Shown here: piece after piece, positions 54,525 through 63,613 of the stretch
Layout of the letters: each line of letters opens with the position of its first letter
Position numbering within the stretch: the first letter of the stretch is position 1
Assembly (NCBI RefSeq): GCF_004912165.1
Contig: NZ_STGV01000002.1
Span: 248,001 to 312,000, forward strand
DNA: 64,000 nt
Origin: Peteryoungia ipomoeae
GTDB lineage: Bacteria > Pseudomonadota > Alphaproteobacteria > Rhizobiales > Rhizobiaceae
Direction: 5' to 3'
Made by a program: the position numbers and the translations under genes
The notes under the pieces: model-generated
The model's database searches: none
What the model saw: only the letters and a program-made list of their open reading frames with translations
What the model was told of the DNA's origin: nothing

Positions 54525-56009
54525 TCAAGCGCGCGCACGAAAAACGTCGAGATCCACTGGCCTGTCTGGGATTTCGATGCGGAACATGGTGCCTGGACCC
54601 GGCTTTTCCACAAGTGCGATTGTGCCTCCATGCGCAAGGACCAATTCGCGGGCAATGGCCAAACCAAGCCCCGTGCCGCCCGAACGGGCAGAGCCGCGGA
54701 AGGCCATGAACAGGTTCTCCTTGGCCTTTCGCGGCATTCCAGGCCCCGTATCGTCAATCGTGATCGACACGACAGACCCGGTGCGCTGCGCCGACAACGT
54801 GATTCGCCTCTGATGGTCTGGGTCTTCAGGCGTGAAACTCATCAGCGCTTGGACCGCATTGCGGCAAAGATTATGCACGACCCGAAATATCTGCTCGCTG
54901 TCCGCGTCGATTTCGATGTCAGGCGTCGTCTGATCGATGAACTCGATCCGGCTGTCCGGTGACAGATGCAAAAGATCTCGAACCTCCCGACACACATCCA
55001 CCAGCGCGAACCGCCGGCGCCGGGGCTCGGCCTCCGAGGTTTGTCCGTAGGACAGAACCTCATTGGTATAACCGACGGCCCGATCGATGGTGCGCAACAG
55101 CTTTGGGGCAAAGCTCTTCACCATTGGATCATCGACATCGACCAGCCTGTCGGACATCAATTGCGCAGACGCGAGGATGTTACGCATGTCGTGATTGATT
55201 TTTGAAACGGCAAGCCCAAGCTCAACGAGCGTCTTCTGTTGGCGCAGGGTCTTTTGCAGCTGGTCCTGCATGCGCGCGAGATGGCGACCGGCAACGGCAA
55301 CCTCGTCGCGGCCCTTGCCGACGGCAAGGATACCTGCCGGGTCTTCCGGATTTTCCGCAAACGCCTGCATGCTCCGGGCAAGCCTGCGCACCGGTACGAC
55401 CATGATGCGATTGATGACCAGGAAGAGAAGCAGACCCGTTATGATGGAAATCGCGAGCGAAATCACCAGAATGTTGCGCGAGTAGGTCAGCATGGCTTTG
55501 CGAAGCGGCTGCTCCTGCATCACCACCTCGATGATCATGTCGCTATCACCCACCGGGCCGAATACACGCAGCATGCGATCGCCACCGAAGAAAAGCGTAT
55601 AGAAGGCATCCTGAACCGACATCATGCTGGAATAATTGGCAAGATCGAAGGCCGCATCGACTTCGGCGGGAATCTTGGCGACGGCGAGAAGGCGCGAGGT
55701 TCCGTCTTTTCTCAGAACGATGGCACGTGTGCCGGTGCTTGCCAGCGTGTCATCCTGGACCTTGCGCGGCAGTTCGACTGGTTGGAGCCCATCGATCACG
55801 GTCGCTGCCGCCGCTGCCGTGTTCAGTCGGTCTTCCAGCCAGCGCAGCCGCATGGTTGCAATGGAGGGGGCAAAAATCATCGCCTCGACGATCATGACCA
55901 AGGCAATGGTCAACCAGAGGAGACGGCCGGACAACCCCCGGATTCGGGGCGGCATCGCATAGCCGTCGGACAATCCGGACGGGCTATCGCTGTCCTGCCG
56001 TTCGAGCAT
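54525..56009 (-). CDS. Orphan sensor histidine kinase with atypical H-box
   Basis: 494 residues: membrane helices at about 30-50 and 178-200 with a ~125-residue periplasmic sensor, a HAMP domain (about 200-250), a phospho-accepting H273 in KINHDMRNIL and an ATPase domain (NLCRNAVQAL, DDTGPGMP, GTGLGLAIAREL). The H-box NHDMRN differs from the common SHELRTP type and is closer to HPK4/NtrB-like kinases. No response regulator is next to it. Confidence 0.9.
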   Translation of the reverse strand: MLERQDSDSPSGLSDGYAMPPRIRGLSGRLLWLTIALVMIVEAMIFAPSIATMRLRWLEDRLNTAAAAATVIDGLQPVELPRKVQDDTLASTGTRAIVLRKDGTSRLLAVAKIPAEVDAAFDLANYSSMMSVQDAFYTLFFGGDRMLRVFGPVGDSDMIIEVVMQEQPLRKAMLTYSRNILVISLAISIITGLLLFLVINRIMVVPVRRLARSMQAFAENPEDPAGILAVGKGRDEVAVAGRHLARMQDQLQKTLRQQKTLVELGLAVSKINHDMRNILASAQLMSDRLVDVDDPMVKSFAPKLLRTIDRAVGYTNEVLSYGQTSEAEPRRRRFALVDVCREVRDLLHLSPDSRIEFIDQTTPDIEIDADSEQIFRVVHNLCRNAVQALMSFTPEDPDHQRRITLSAQRTGSVVSITIDDTGPGMPRKAKENLFMAFRGSARSGGTGLGLAIARELVLAHGGTIALVEKPGPGTMFRIEIPDRPVDLDVFRARA

Positions 56010-56254
56010 GCGTTTCTTTCCTCATTGTCACGATTGAGCTGGATTGCCAGGTCGCGTTCCGGTGAGAATAGTGCAGTGCCACGACATTGGCCACGTGCAA
56101 CACATGACGAAACATGAAAGTTTGGTCATGTTCGGCCTTTTGGCCGTTCTGCGAGCCTTTCAGCTGCAGGTGCTGCTTGCGGTCACAGATTGGCGCAGAT
56201 CCCTTGTCTGGCAACACTTCCAATCGTCGCCGCGGGGGTGTTTCCCTCGCCTGA

Positions 56255-56283
56255 TTGACTCTTAAGGAACTCGACACTATAAG
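56255..56283 (+). promoter_or_regulatory. Strong sigma-70 promoter of rpmH-rnpA-yidC
   Basis: TTGACT (56255-56260), a 17-base spacer, and TATAAG (56278-56283) give a near-consensus promoter about 100 bases before rpmH. The 245 bases upstream of it (56010-56254) show no gene. Confidence 0.75.
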
Positions 56284-56391
56284 CCGCGCACGTTCGGTTC
56301 GGGCCAAGCGCCGTAGAACCGTGCGACAAATCCAACGCTCTTGCAATTTTTTGCAAACCCAAGAAGGGCCGCACACCGCGGTATTAAATAA

Positions 56392-56529
56392 ATGTCGAAG
56401 CGTACTTTCCAACCTTCCAAGCTTGTTCGCAAGCGCCGCCACGGCTTCCGTGCGCGCATGGCCACCAAGGGCGGCCGCCTGGTCCTCAATGCACGCCGCG
56501 CTCGCGGCCGCGCAAAGCTCTCGGCCTAA
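56392..56529 (+). CDS. rpmH: Ribosomal protein bL34
   Basis: 45 residues: [19 protein letters not shown], then [21 protein letters not shown] and a short tail. The sequence is the conserved L34 pattern, complete and very basic. It was too short for the usual length cut-off. It precedes rnpA by 31 bases, the standard order. Confidence 0.98.
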   Translation: MSKRTFQPSKLVRKRRHGFRARMATKGGRLVLNARRARGRAKLSA

Positions 56530-56560
56530 CGGCCGATGCGCCCGACGAGTTGACGGGCCG

Positions 56561-56950
56561 ATGACGTCCAAGGACAACAAGACATCTGTTGGCCGGCTGA
56601 AAAGCCGGCCCCAGTTTCTCGCAGTCAGACGCGGCGAGGCGCGCAAGGGCAGGCTTTTCCTGCTGGAAGTCCTCGACCGGCAGGACGAAGCGCAGCCCCG
56701 CGTGGGTTTTACCGTTACAAAAAAACATGGCAATGCAGTGGAGCGCAACCGCATGCGCCGGCGTCTGAAAGAAGCCGTGCGACTGAATGCGGCGTTTGCA
56801 ATGAAGCCGGGACACGACTATGTCATTGTCGCCCGCCGCGACGTGCTGGACGCCCCCTTCGAACAGTTGTCCAAACAACTCGTTCACCGCATTGAAAACC
56901 GCCAGACCAACAACGGTCGGTCCCAGAAGACCGGTTCCAGGAAAGAGTGA
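56561..56950 (+). CDS. rnpA: Ribonuclease P protein component
   Basis: 129 residues from the ATG at 56561. It binds RNase P RNA for tRNA 5' maturation. The RNR motif is intact in [17 protein letters not shown], preceded by [11 protein letters not shown] and followed by [18 protein letters not shown]. Its TGA shares bases with the yidC ATG at 56950, so the two are coupled. Confidence 0.95.
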   Translation: MTSKDNKTSVGRLKSRPQFLAVRRGEARKGRLFLLEVLDRQDEAQPRVGFTVTKKHGNAVERNRMRRRLKEAVRLNAAFAMKPGHDYVIVARRDVLDAPFEQLSKQLVHRIENRQTNNGRSQKTGSRKE

Positions 56951-58740
56951 TGCAGAACAACCGCAACTATTTCATCGCGATTGCCCTTTCGGTGGTGATC
57001 GTCCTCGCCTGGCAGTTCTTCTATATGAATCCGCGCATTGAAGCGGAACGGCTGGCACAGGAAGCCCAGCTTGCCCAGCAGCAATCGCAGGAAGCAGCAC
57101 AACCGACGTCTCCGGAGGCTCCGGCAGCAACCGTCGACGGTGGCCTGCCTGCCGGCGCTGGAGCCGCGGCGACGACACCGGCAAGCGCAAATGCACCGCG
57201 CATCGCTATTGAGACGCAGGATCTCGTCGGCTCCATCAATCTGGCTGGGGCCCGTTTCGACGACCTGAAGCTCAAGCAGTATCGTGAGACTGTTGACGAC
57301 AACAGCCCGATTGTAAAGCTGTTTGCGCCTGCCGACACGGCGGACGGCTACTATGCGGAACTGGGCTTCATTGCCGGCGAAAATGCTGGCAGCGTTCCTG
57401 GCCCGAACACCGTCTGGACCGCGCCTGAAGGTGCAAAGCTGACGGAAACGACACCGGTCACGCTGACTTTTACCAATGAAGCAGGCCTGACCTTCAGCCG
57501 CACGATTTCGGTCGACGAGCACTACATGTTCACGATCGAGGATAGCATCGCAAATGCCGGCACCAATGCTGCAAGCGTTGCTCCCTATGGCCGCGTGACG
57601 CGCTACAACAAGCCTGCGACACCCTCCATCTTCGTTCTGCACGAAGGCTTTCTTGGTGTGATCGGCACGGAAGGCAGCCTGGCGGAGCATGACTATTCCG
57701 ACATCGAGGACGCTGCGGTCACCAATGCCAAGGCGACGGGCGGATGGCTCGGGATCACCGACAAATACTGGGCGGCTTCTCTCATTCCGCAGCAGACGCT
57801 GCCATACGAGTCGCGCTTCACGTATTTCACCGACGGTCAGGCTCGCTATCAGGCCGATTACAAGAACGATGGCATCAGCATTGCCGCTGGCCAGAGCAGC
57901 TCGGTCAAGACGCTTCTGTTTGCCGGCGCCAAGCAGGTTCCGGTGATCGACAGCTATCAGGAAGAGCTTGGAATTCCGAAGTTCGATCTGATGATCGACT
58001 GGGGCTGGTTCTATTTCATCACCAAGCCGATGTTCCACATGATGGACTACTTCTTCCATCTGGTCGGCAATTTCGGTGTGGCCATCCTTCTGACCACGAT
58101 CGTTGTGAAACTGATCTTCTTCCCGCTCGCTTCGAAGCAATACGCCTCCATGGCCAACATGAAACGCGTGCAGCCGAAGCTCGAAGAGCTGAAGGCGAAA
58201 CACGGCGACGACCGCATGGCGCTGCAGCAGGCCATGATGGCACTCTACAAGGAAGAAAAGATCAACCCGGTCGCTGGTTGCTGGCCAATCCTCCTGCAGA
58301 TCCCGGTCTTCTTTGCCCTCTACAAGGTGATCTACGTGACGATCGAAATGCGTCACGCACCGTTCTTCGGCTGGATTCAGGACCTTTCGGCGCCGGATCC
58401 GACGACCTTCATCAACCTCTTCGGTCTTCTGCCGTTTGAAGCGCCGACCTTCCTGCATCTTGGCGTCTGGCCGATCATCATGGGTGTTACCATGTGGCTG
58501 CAGATGCGCATGAACCCGACGCCGCCGGATCCGACACAGGCGATGCTGTTCAACTGGATGCCGGTGATCTTCACCTTCATGTTGGGCACCTTCCCGGCTG
58601 GCCTCGTCATCTACTGGGCGTGGAACAACACACTGTCGATCCTGCAGCAGGCGCTGATCATGAAGCGGCACGGGGTGGAGGTTGAGTTGTTCAAGAACAT
58701 CGCAAACATGTTCCGGCGCAAACCAGCCCAGACAAAATGA
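56950..58740 (+). CDS. yidC: Membrane protein insertase YidC
   Basis: 596 residues. An N-terminal membrane helix, an Ala/Gln/Pro-rich linker (about 33-80), the large periplasmic beta domain (about 90-350) and the five-helix insertase core are all visible, the last with the NFGVAILLTTIVVKLIFFPL and MMALYKEEKINPVAGCWPI segments. It inserts and folds inner-membrane proteins with or without SecYEG. The ATG at 56950 overlaps the rnpA stop. Confidence 0.97.
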   Translation: MQNNRNYFIAIALSVVIVLAWQFFYMNPRIEAERLAQEAQLAQQQSQEAAQPTSPEAPAATVDGGLPAGAGAAATTPASANAPRIAIETQDLVGSINLAGARFDDLKLKQYRETVDDNSPIVKLFAPADTADGYYAELGFIAGENAGSVPGPNTVWTAPEGAKLTETTPVTLTFTNEAGLTFSRTISVDEHYMFTIEDSIANAGTNAASVAPYGRVTRYNKPATPSIFVLHEGFLGVIGTEGSLAEHDYSDIEDAAVTNAKATGGWLGITDKYWAASLIPQQTLPYESRFTYFTDGQARYQADYKNDGISIAAGQSSSVKTLLFAGAKQVPVIDSYQEELGIPKFDLMIDWGWFYFITKPMFHMMDYFFHLVGNFGVAILLTTIVVKLIFFPLASKQYASMANMKRVQPKLEELKAKHGDDRMALQQAMMALYKEEKINPVAGCWPILLQIPVFFALYKVIYVTIEMRHAPFFGWIQDLSAPDPTTFINLFGLLPFEAPTFLHLGVWPIIMGVTMWLQMRMNPTPPDPTQAMLFNWMPVIFTFMLGTFPAGLVIYWAWNNTLSILQQALIMKRHGVEVELFKNIANMFRRKPAQTK

Positions 58741-58746
58741 CCTCTC

Positions 58747-58774
58747 AAGCCCCGGCCTTCGCGCCGGGGCTTTT
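58747..58774 (+). terminator. Intrinsic terminator after yidC
   Basis: AAGCCCCGGC (58747-58756) pairs with GCCGGGGCTT (58763-58772) and ends in TTTT. It lies 7 bases after the yidC stop and separates it from the EamA gene. Confidence 0.85.
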
Positions 58775-58794
58775 CATGTTCACAAGAGCGCATC

Positions 58795-59709
58795 ATGACA
58801 TCTGACGTCACCACTGCTTTCCCCGCCCGTTCGTGGCTCGGCATTGCTCTCGTTTTCGGGGCTGCCGTTGCCTGGAGCTATGGTGGCGCCATCCAAAGAT
58901 TTATCGACGTCGAAGACGGCTGGACCATTGTCTTCTGGCGCTGCCTCTTTGCAGGGCTTTTTCTGATGGGTTTCATGCTGCTGCGGGACGGTGTCCGAGG
59001 CACTGCGTGGCTGTTTGGAGCCATGGGCTGGCCAGGCGCCGTGATCGCGGCAGGCTTCGCGCTCGTTTCCACCTGTTTCGTTCTCGCGGTCAGCATGACA
59101 CCCGTTGCCAATGTTGTGCTGTTCATGGCCTCGATTCCGCTTTTCGCTGCCCTTTTGGCGCGGATTGTGCTGGGTGAAGCGATCACGTCTTTGACGTGGG
59201 GCGCAATCGGCGCCGTCATCGCCGGGGTCGCCGTCATGGTCTCAGCATCCATTGGAGAGGGAGGCTCAATCCTGGGGCTCGCCCTTGCCGCGACAATTGC
59301 AATCGTTTTTGCCGGCATGACCGTGCTGACGAGGCGGCATCCGGGGATCCGGATGACGCCAGCGGCCTCGCTCGGTTCCTTCATGGCTTCGATCTTTGCA
59401 GCGACACAGGCAGGCGGCTTCGTCGTCGGCGGACAGGACATGGCGCTGCTGTTTGCCTTTGGTGCGCTCAATCTCGGTTTGGGCATGGCCCTCTATGTTA
59501 CGGGGGCGCGAATGATACCCTCAGCCCTGGCGGCCCTTCTTGGCACGATGGAGATGATCCTTGCGCCGATCTGGATGGTGCTCTTGCATGCAGAGGTTCC
59601 CTCCAATCGCACACTTCTCGGTGGCGGCATCGTCATGGCAGCTCTGTTCACCTATCTGATCAGCCATTTCATCGCCGAGAGACGCAGCCGTTTCGGCGCG
59701 GCGGCTTGA
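58795..59709 (+). CDS. EamA/DMT-family transporter
   Basis: 304 residues with ten membrane helices in two EamA repeats (GAAVAWSYGGAIQRF... and ATIAIVFAGMTVLTRRH...), typical of drug/metabolite exporters such as RhaT- or YdcZ-like proteins. The substrate is unknown. It lies between yidC and engB, which are close neighbours in many rhizobia, so it may be an insertion into that cluster. Confidence 0.88.
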   Translation: MTSDVTTAFPARSWLGIALVFGAAVAWSYGGAIQRFIDVEDGWTIVFWRCLFAGLFLMGFMLLRDGVRGTAWLFGAMGWPGAVIAAGFALVSTCFVLAVSMTPVANVVLFMASIPLFAALLARIVLGEAITSLTWGAIGAVIAGVAVMVSASIGEGGSILGLALAATIAIVFAGMTVLTRRHPGIRMTPAASLGSFMASIFAATQAGGFVVGGQDMALLFAFGALNLGLGMALYVTGARMIPSALAALLGTMEMILAPIWMVLLHAEVPSNRTLLGGGIVMAALFTYLISHFIAERRSRFGAAA

Positions 59710-59758
59710 CTTTCCGGCTTAAAACCCGGATGCCACCGGGCTTACGAGAGGCTAGGCC

Positions 59759-60418
59759 ATGCGCGACCCAAATCAGAGAAGTGACCATCCGTTGTTCGTT
59801 CGTCCTTGGATCTTCATCCGCGGCGTGCCTTCCATGGACTTCCTGCCGCCCGAAGGGCCGCTTGAGGTCGCTTTCGCCGGCCGCTCGAATGTCGGGAAGT
59901 CGTCGCTGATCAATGCCCTGGTCGGTCAGAATGGCCTTGCTCGCACATCCAACACGCCGGGCCGCACCCAGGAACTCAACTACTTCGTGCCGGATGGCTA
60001 TTCGGGCCAAGCGGGTGATCTGCCGCCGATGGCACTGGTCGACATGCCGGGTTACGGCTATGCGCAGGCGCCAAAGGAACAGGTGGATGCCTGGACCAAG
60101 CTGGTGTTCGACTACCTGCGCGGGCGCGCGACGCTAAAGCGCGTCTACGTGCTGATAGACAGCCGCCATGGCATCAAGAAGAATGATGACGAGGTGCTGT
60201 CTCTTCTCGACAAGGCGGCCGTTTCCTACCAGATCGTGCTGACAAAGACCGACAAGATCAAGGCGGCCGGCGTGCCGCGGTTGATTGCCGAGACGCTGGA
60301 GAAGATCAAAAAGCACCCGGCAGCCTTTCCGGAGGTCTTGTCGACCTCGTCCGAAAAGGGCGACGGCCTTGAGGAGTTGCGCGCTGCGATCGGCGTGGCT
60401 GTTGGACAGCCGTCCTGA
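59759..60418 (+). CDS. engB: Ribosome biogenesis GTPase EngB (YsxC/YihA)
   Basis: 219 residues. G1 is [10 protein letters not shown]2 TPGRTQ, G3 VDMPGYGY, G4 TKTDK and G5 STSSEKG. It acts in assembly of the 50S subunit. The N-terminus has the family VAFAGRSN strand after a short leader. The gene is 49 bases after the EamA gene. Confidence 0.96.
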   Translation: MRDPNQRSDHPLFVRPWIFIRGVPSMDFLPPEGPLEVAFAGRSNVGKSSLINALVGQNGLARTSNTPGRTQELNYFVPDGYSGQAGDLPPMALVDMPGYGYAQAPKEQVDAWTKLVFDYLRGRATLKRVYVLIDSRHGIKKNDDEVLSLLDKAAVSYQIVLTKTDKIKAAGVPRLIAETLEKIKKHPAAFPEVLSTSSEKGDGLEELRAAIGVAVGQPS

Positions 60419-60434
60419 AAGCGAACTGCTTCAA

Positions 60435-60471
60435 CAAAAAACGCGCCCGGCAATGTGCTTACCGGGCGCGT
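60435..60471 (-). terminator. Intrinsic terminator after the fasciclin gene
   Basis: ACGCGCCCGG (60441-60450) pairs with CCGGGCGCGT (60462-60471). On the minus strand the stem is followed by six T. It serves the fasciclin transcript and sits between it and the convergent engB. Confidence 0.85.
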
Positions 60472-60551
60472 CCATGATGTTACAGTCCTCGCAAAGCAGA
60501 CACCCAGCGACTGTCGTCTGGATAACACTGCCCTAGGACTGAAGGCCCTTC

Positions 60552-61109
60552 TTACATCTTCGGCAGGATCACCGCGTCAACGACATGGATGACGCCGTTT
60601 GACTGTTTCACATCGGCAATCGTCACCGTCGACACACCACCGTTTTCGTCGGTCAGTGTCACCTTGCCATCGGCGGCCTTGGCCTTCAGCACACAGCCAC
60701 CGACGGTCGTCACATCGTGCTCGCCGCCGTCATCGGAAATCATCTTTACCAGGGCCTCGGACATCACATCCGCCCCCACGACGTGGCAGGTCAGAACCTT
60801 GGTCAATTGCGCCTTGTTCTCAGGCTTCAGCAGAGTATCGACAGTCCCCGCCGGCAGCTTGGCGAAGGCGTCATTGGTCGGGGCGAAGACGGTGAACGGG
60901 CCCGTGCCGGAAAGGGTTTCAACCAGACCCGCGGCCTGAACGGCAGCGACCAGTGTGGTGTGATCCTTCGAGTTGACTGCGTTTTCGACAATGTTCTTGG
61001 TTTCAAGCATTTCACCGCCGCCGACCATAGGATTGGCGGCATAAGCTACGGCAGCGCCTGCCAGGATGGCAGCCGAAAAAGCGAGGGGGCGAAGAGCGGT
61101 CTTGAACAT
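60552..61109 (-). CDS. Fasciclin (FAS1) domain protein
   Basis: 185 residues. A signal peptide (about 1-25) precedes one FAS1 domain with the H1 motif GTGPFTVFAPTNDAFAKLP, the YH-equivalent CHVVGADV and the H2 motif NGVIHVVDAVILP. Single-FAS1 proteins are secreted or periplasmic adhesive proteins. It sits next to an ECF sigma/anti-sigma pair and may be in their regulon. Confidence 0.92.
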   Translation of the reverse strand: MFKTALRPLAFSAAILAGAAVAYAANPMVGGGEMLETKNIVENAVNSKDHTTLVAAVQAAGLVETLSGTGPFTVFAPTNDAFAKLPAGTVDTLLKPENKAQLTKVLTCHVVGADVMSEALVKMISDDGGEHDVTTVGGCVLKAKAADGKVTLTDENGGVSTVTIADVKQSNGVIHVVDAVILPKM

Positions 61110-61293
61110 ACTCAGTTTCCTCTGTCCTTGGTGTTCTCGATCGTGTCCCGGCGTTCAGGCCGCCGGACATCGGGCTTGGTTCCCCAGCGGGAACACAAAC
61201 AAGGACGGACGCTCCGGCAAACTAGTTTCAGGCTGCTCGAATAAAATCGATCGGATCAGAACAATTGCTTGAATATGAGAGAGGAATTCCTGG

Positions 61294-62010
61294 CTACTGC
61301 CGAACTTCGCCAAGTGCGATGACAGGGCCGGTGGCCTGACCTGTCGGTGAGCCACCATAGGGCTCGAGACTTACGGCAAGCACGACACCGCTTGTCAGGC
61401 GGGCACGCATGTCCTGCGGAACATCAAGCTCCCCCTGCCCCGTCTGCGGCAGAACGCCGAGGGAGATTGGCGTCTGTTCCCCCTCGACAAGCCAGAGTTC
61501 GAGTGACTTCTCCTCTTGGCCGCCACTGGCAACCGGGGTGAACGACAGGCGGCCTGAAGCTCCGTCATAACGGGCGTGGAGCGCAATCGCCTGATTGTTA
61601 CCGGCGAGGTCCGCTGTCAGCACCGCTTGCGGCTTCGGGCGGAGACGTTCGGCATAGTCCAGACCGACCACGAGGCCGAGAGCGGCAAGGGAGACAAGGC
61701 TCAGCCCGCGCCACAAGACGAGGGAATTCCACAGGCCGACCTTGCTCGTCGGGACGGCGGCCGGGGCGACGAAAAGTCTCTCCTCAATTCGCGAGAACAG
61801 TTGATCCGGCGGAGCAACCTCCGCGTAATCCTCATTGAAGTGTGTAAGGTTCTCTTCCCAGCGGCGAACCATGGCGGCGAACTGCCTGTCGTGCCGAAGG
61901 CGTGCGTCGACCTTGAGACGCTCGGCACCGGTCAGGACGCCGAGGACATATTCGCCCGCGAGAACTTCATCCCGCGACCGATCACCCTTGCTCTGGTCAG
62001 GTGTGCTCAT
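61294..62010 (-). CDS. Anti-sigma factor, RskA/anti-sigma-K family
   Basis: 238 residues: a cytoplasmic sigma-binding N-terminus (EVLAGEYVLGVLTGAERLKVDARL), one membrane helix (about 95-115) and a periplasmic RskA-type C-terminal domain (LSFTPVASGGQEEKSLELWLVEGEQTP and ALGEVRQ at the end, split by a linker). It overlaps the sigma gene by 14 bases. It should hold the sigma factor inactive until a periplasmic signal. Confidence 0.9.
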   Translation of the reverse strand: MSTPDQSKGDRSRDEVLAGEYVLGVLTGAERLKVDARLRHDRQFAAMVRRWEENLTHFNEDYAEVAPPDQLFSRIEERLFVAPAAVPTSKVGLWNSLVLWRGLSLVSLAALGLVVGLDYAERLRPKPQAVLTADLAGNNQAIALHARYDGASGRLSFTPVASGGQEEKSLELWLVEGEQTPISLGVLPQTGQGELDVPQDMRARLTSGVVLAVSLEPYGGSPTGQATGPVIALGEVRQ

Positions 62011-62542
62011 CCATGCACTCTCTCAGTTTCAACAGGCTGCGGCGCAACCAGGTTCGCATCGTATTCAATGGCACGGCGAAGTGCTCTGCCAATTCCTGAT
62101 AGGACACGCCTTCGACATAGGCCCGGCGGACTGCCTGTGCCCGATCAGGATCCAGCGTCTCCAGGCAGCTGTCAATTCGCCCTCCCTCCGATCGCAGGAC
62201 GGCAGTCTCCTCTGGATCGGGCGCCAGATCCGCTATGTCGAAGGCGGCCTCGATATCCTCGGTCTGCGGTCGACGCGCTCGCAGGCGGTCAATGCAATGG
62301 TACCGCGCAATAGCGCAGAGCCATGGATAGGCCTGGCCACCCTCGCCCGTATAGCTGCCGGCCTTGTGCCAAATCTTGACGAAGACATCCTGAAGCGCCT
62401 CTTCGGCCTCCCCCCGGTCTTTGAGCATACGAAGGCAGATTGCGAAAAGTTTCGCTGAAATATGGCGATAGAGCAAGGAAAACGCGGCGCGGTCCTTCAG
62501 GGCGACGCGCGCCAGAAGCCCGCTGATCTCGTCACGCACCAT
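61997..62542 (-). CDS. ECF-family RNA polymerase sigma factor
   Basis: 181 residues with sigma region 2 ([33 protein letters not shown]) and region 4 ([46 protein letters not shown]). Size and layout match SigK-type ECF factors paired with RskA-like anti-sigma proteins. Its ATG lies before a short gap with the divergent argB. Confidence 0.93.
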   Translation of the reverse strand: MVRDEISGLLARVALKDRAAFSLLYRHISAKLFAICLRMLKDRGEAEEALQDVFVKIWHKAGSYTGEGGQAYPWLCAIARYHCIDRLRARRPQTEDIEAAFDIADLAPDPEETAVLRSEGGRIDSCLETLDPDRAQAVRRAYVEGVSYQELAEHFAVPLNTMRTWLRRSLLKLRECMDEHT

Positions 62543-62701
62543 GGAAACCCCTCATGCAGCATCGCTACTATAGCGCGGCATCATCGCGGCACAATGCGAC
62601 GACACGAAGAAGCATGTCACGCGCAGCTTATATTCTGGCGCGATTATTCCATCGACGCCGCACATGCGCTAAAAGGCCCCGAACCAAAAAGAGGTTACCC
62701 G

Positions 62702-63589
62702 ATGACGGCTTCTGAAAGCGAAATCCAGGCACGGCTGCTCGCCCAGGCGCTGCCCTTCATGCAGCGCTATGAAAACAAGACCATCGTGGTCAAATACGGC
62801 GGCCACGCCATGGGCAATCCCGAGCTGGGCAAGGCCTTTGCCGCAGACATTGCGCTTTTGAAGCAGTCCGGCGTCAATCCGATCGTCGTGCACGGCGGCG
62901 GCCCGCAGATCGGCGCCATGCTGGCCAAGATGGGCATCGAATCGCGCTTCGAGAATGGCTTGCGGGTCACCGATCAGAAGACCGTCGAAATCGTCGAGAT
63001 GGTGCTTGCCGGCTCGATCAACAAGGAGATCGTCGCTCTGATCAACCAGACCGGCGAATGGGCAATCGGCCTGTGCGGCAAGGACGGCAACATGGTGTTT
63101 GCCGAGAAAGCCCAGAAGAAGGTGCGCGATCCCGACAGCAACATCGAACGCGTGCTGGATCTCGGTTTTGTCGGCGACGTGGTCGAGGTCGATCGCACCC
63201 TGCTCGACCTTCTGGCGCGCTCGGAGATGATCCCGGTTATCGCGCCCGTGGCCCCCGGCCGCGACGGCGCCACCTACAACATCAACGCGGATACCTTTGC
63301 GGGGGCGATCGCCGGCGCGCTCAATGCCTCGCGCCTGCTCTTCCTCACCGACGTGCCGGGCGTGCTCGACAGGGACGGCAAGCTGATCAAGGAACTCTCG
63401 GTCGCCGAAGCCCATGCCCTGATCAAGGACGGTACCATTTCCGGCGGCATGATCCCAAAAGTCGAGACCTGCATCGAGGCGATCCAGGCGGGGGTTCAGG
63501 GTGTGGTCATCCTTAACGGCAAAACGGCGCATTCGGTGCTGCTGGAGCTGTTCACCGAAACCGGCGCCGGCACGCTTCTCGTTCCCTGA
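62702..63589 (+). CDS. argB: Acetylglutamate kinase
   Basis: 295 residues from the ATG at 62702. It phosphorylates N-acetylglutamate, usually the feedback-controlled step of arginine synthesis. Visible are [10 protein letters not shown] (catalytic Lys), [31 protein letters not shown] and [17 protein letters not shown]. An N-terminal helix before the first strand is typical of arginine-inhibited hexameric forms. A GAGGTT site lies upstream. Confidence 0.97.
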   Translation: MTASESEIQARLLAQALPFMQRYENKTIVVKYGGHAMGNPELGKAFAADIALLKQSGVNPIVVHGGGPQIGAMLAKMGIESRFENGLRVTDQKTVEIVEMVLAGSINKEIVALINQTGEWAIGLCGKDGNMVFAEKAQKKVRDPDSNIERVLDLGFVGDVVEVDRTLLDLLARSEMIPVIAPVAPGRDGATYNINADTFAGAIAGALNASRLLFLTDVPGVLDRDGKLIKELSVAEAHALIKDGTISGGMIPKVETCIEAIQAGVQGVVILNGKTAHSVLLELFTETGAGTLLVP

Positions 63590-63613
63590 TCGAGGCCAAC
63601 CAGCCCCTGTCCA

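Noticed and set aside
56010..56391. Possible replication origin near rpmH
   Set aside because: rpmH can neighbour dnaA and oriC in other bacteria, but there is no dnaA or dnaN here and no cluster of DnaA boxes.
56884..58671. A 595-codon open frame opposite yidC
   Set aside because: Antisense shadow: composition is charged and motif-free, while yidC on the other strand is complete and conserved.
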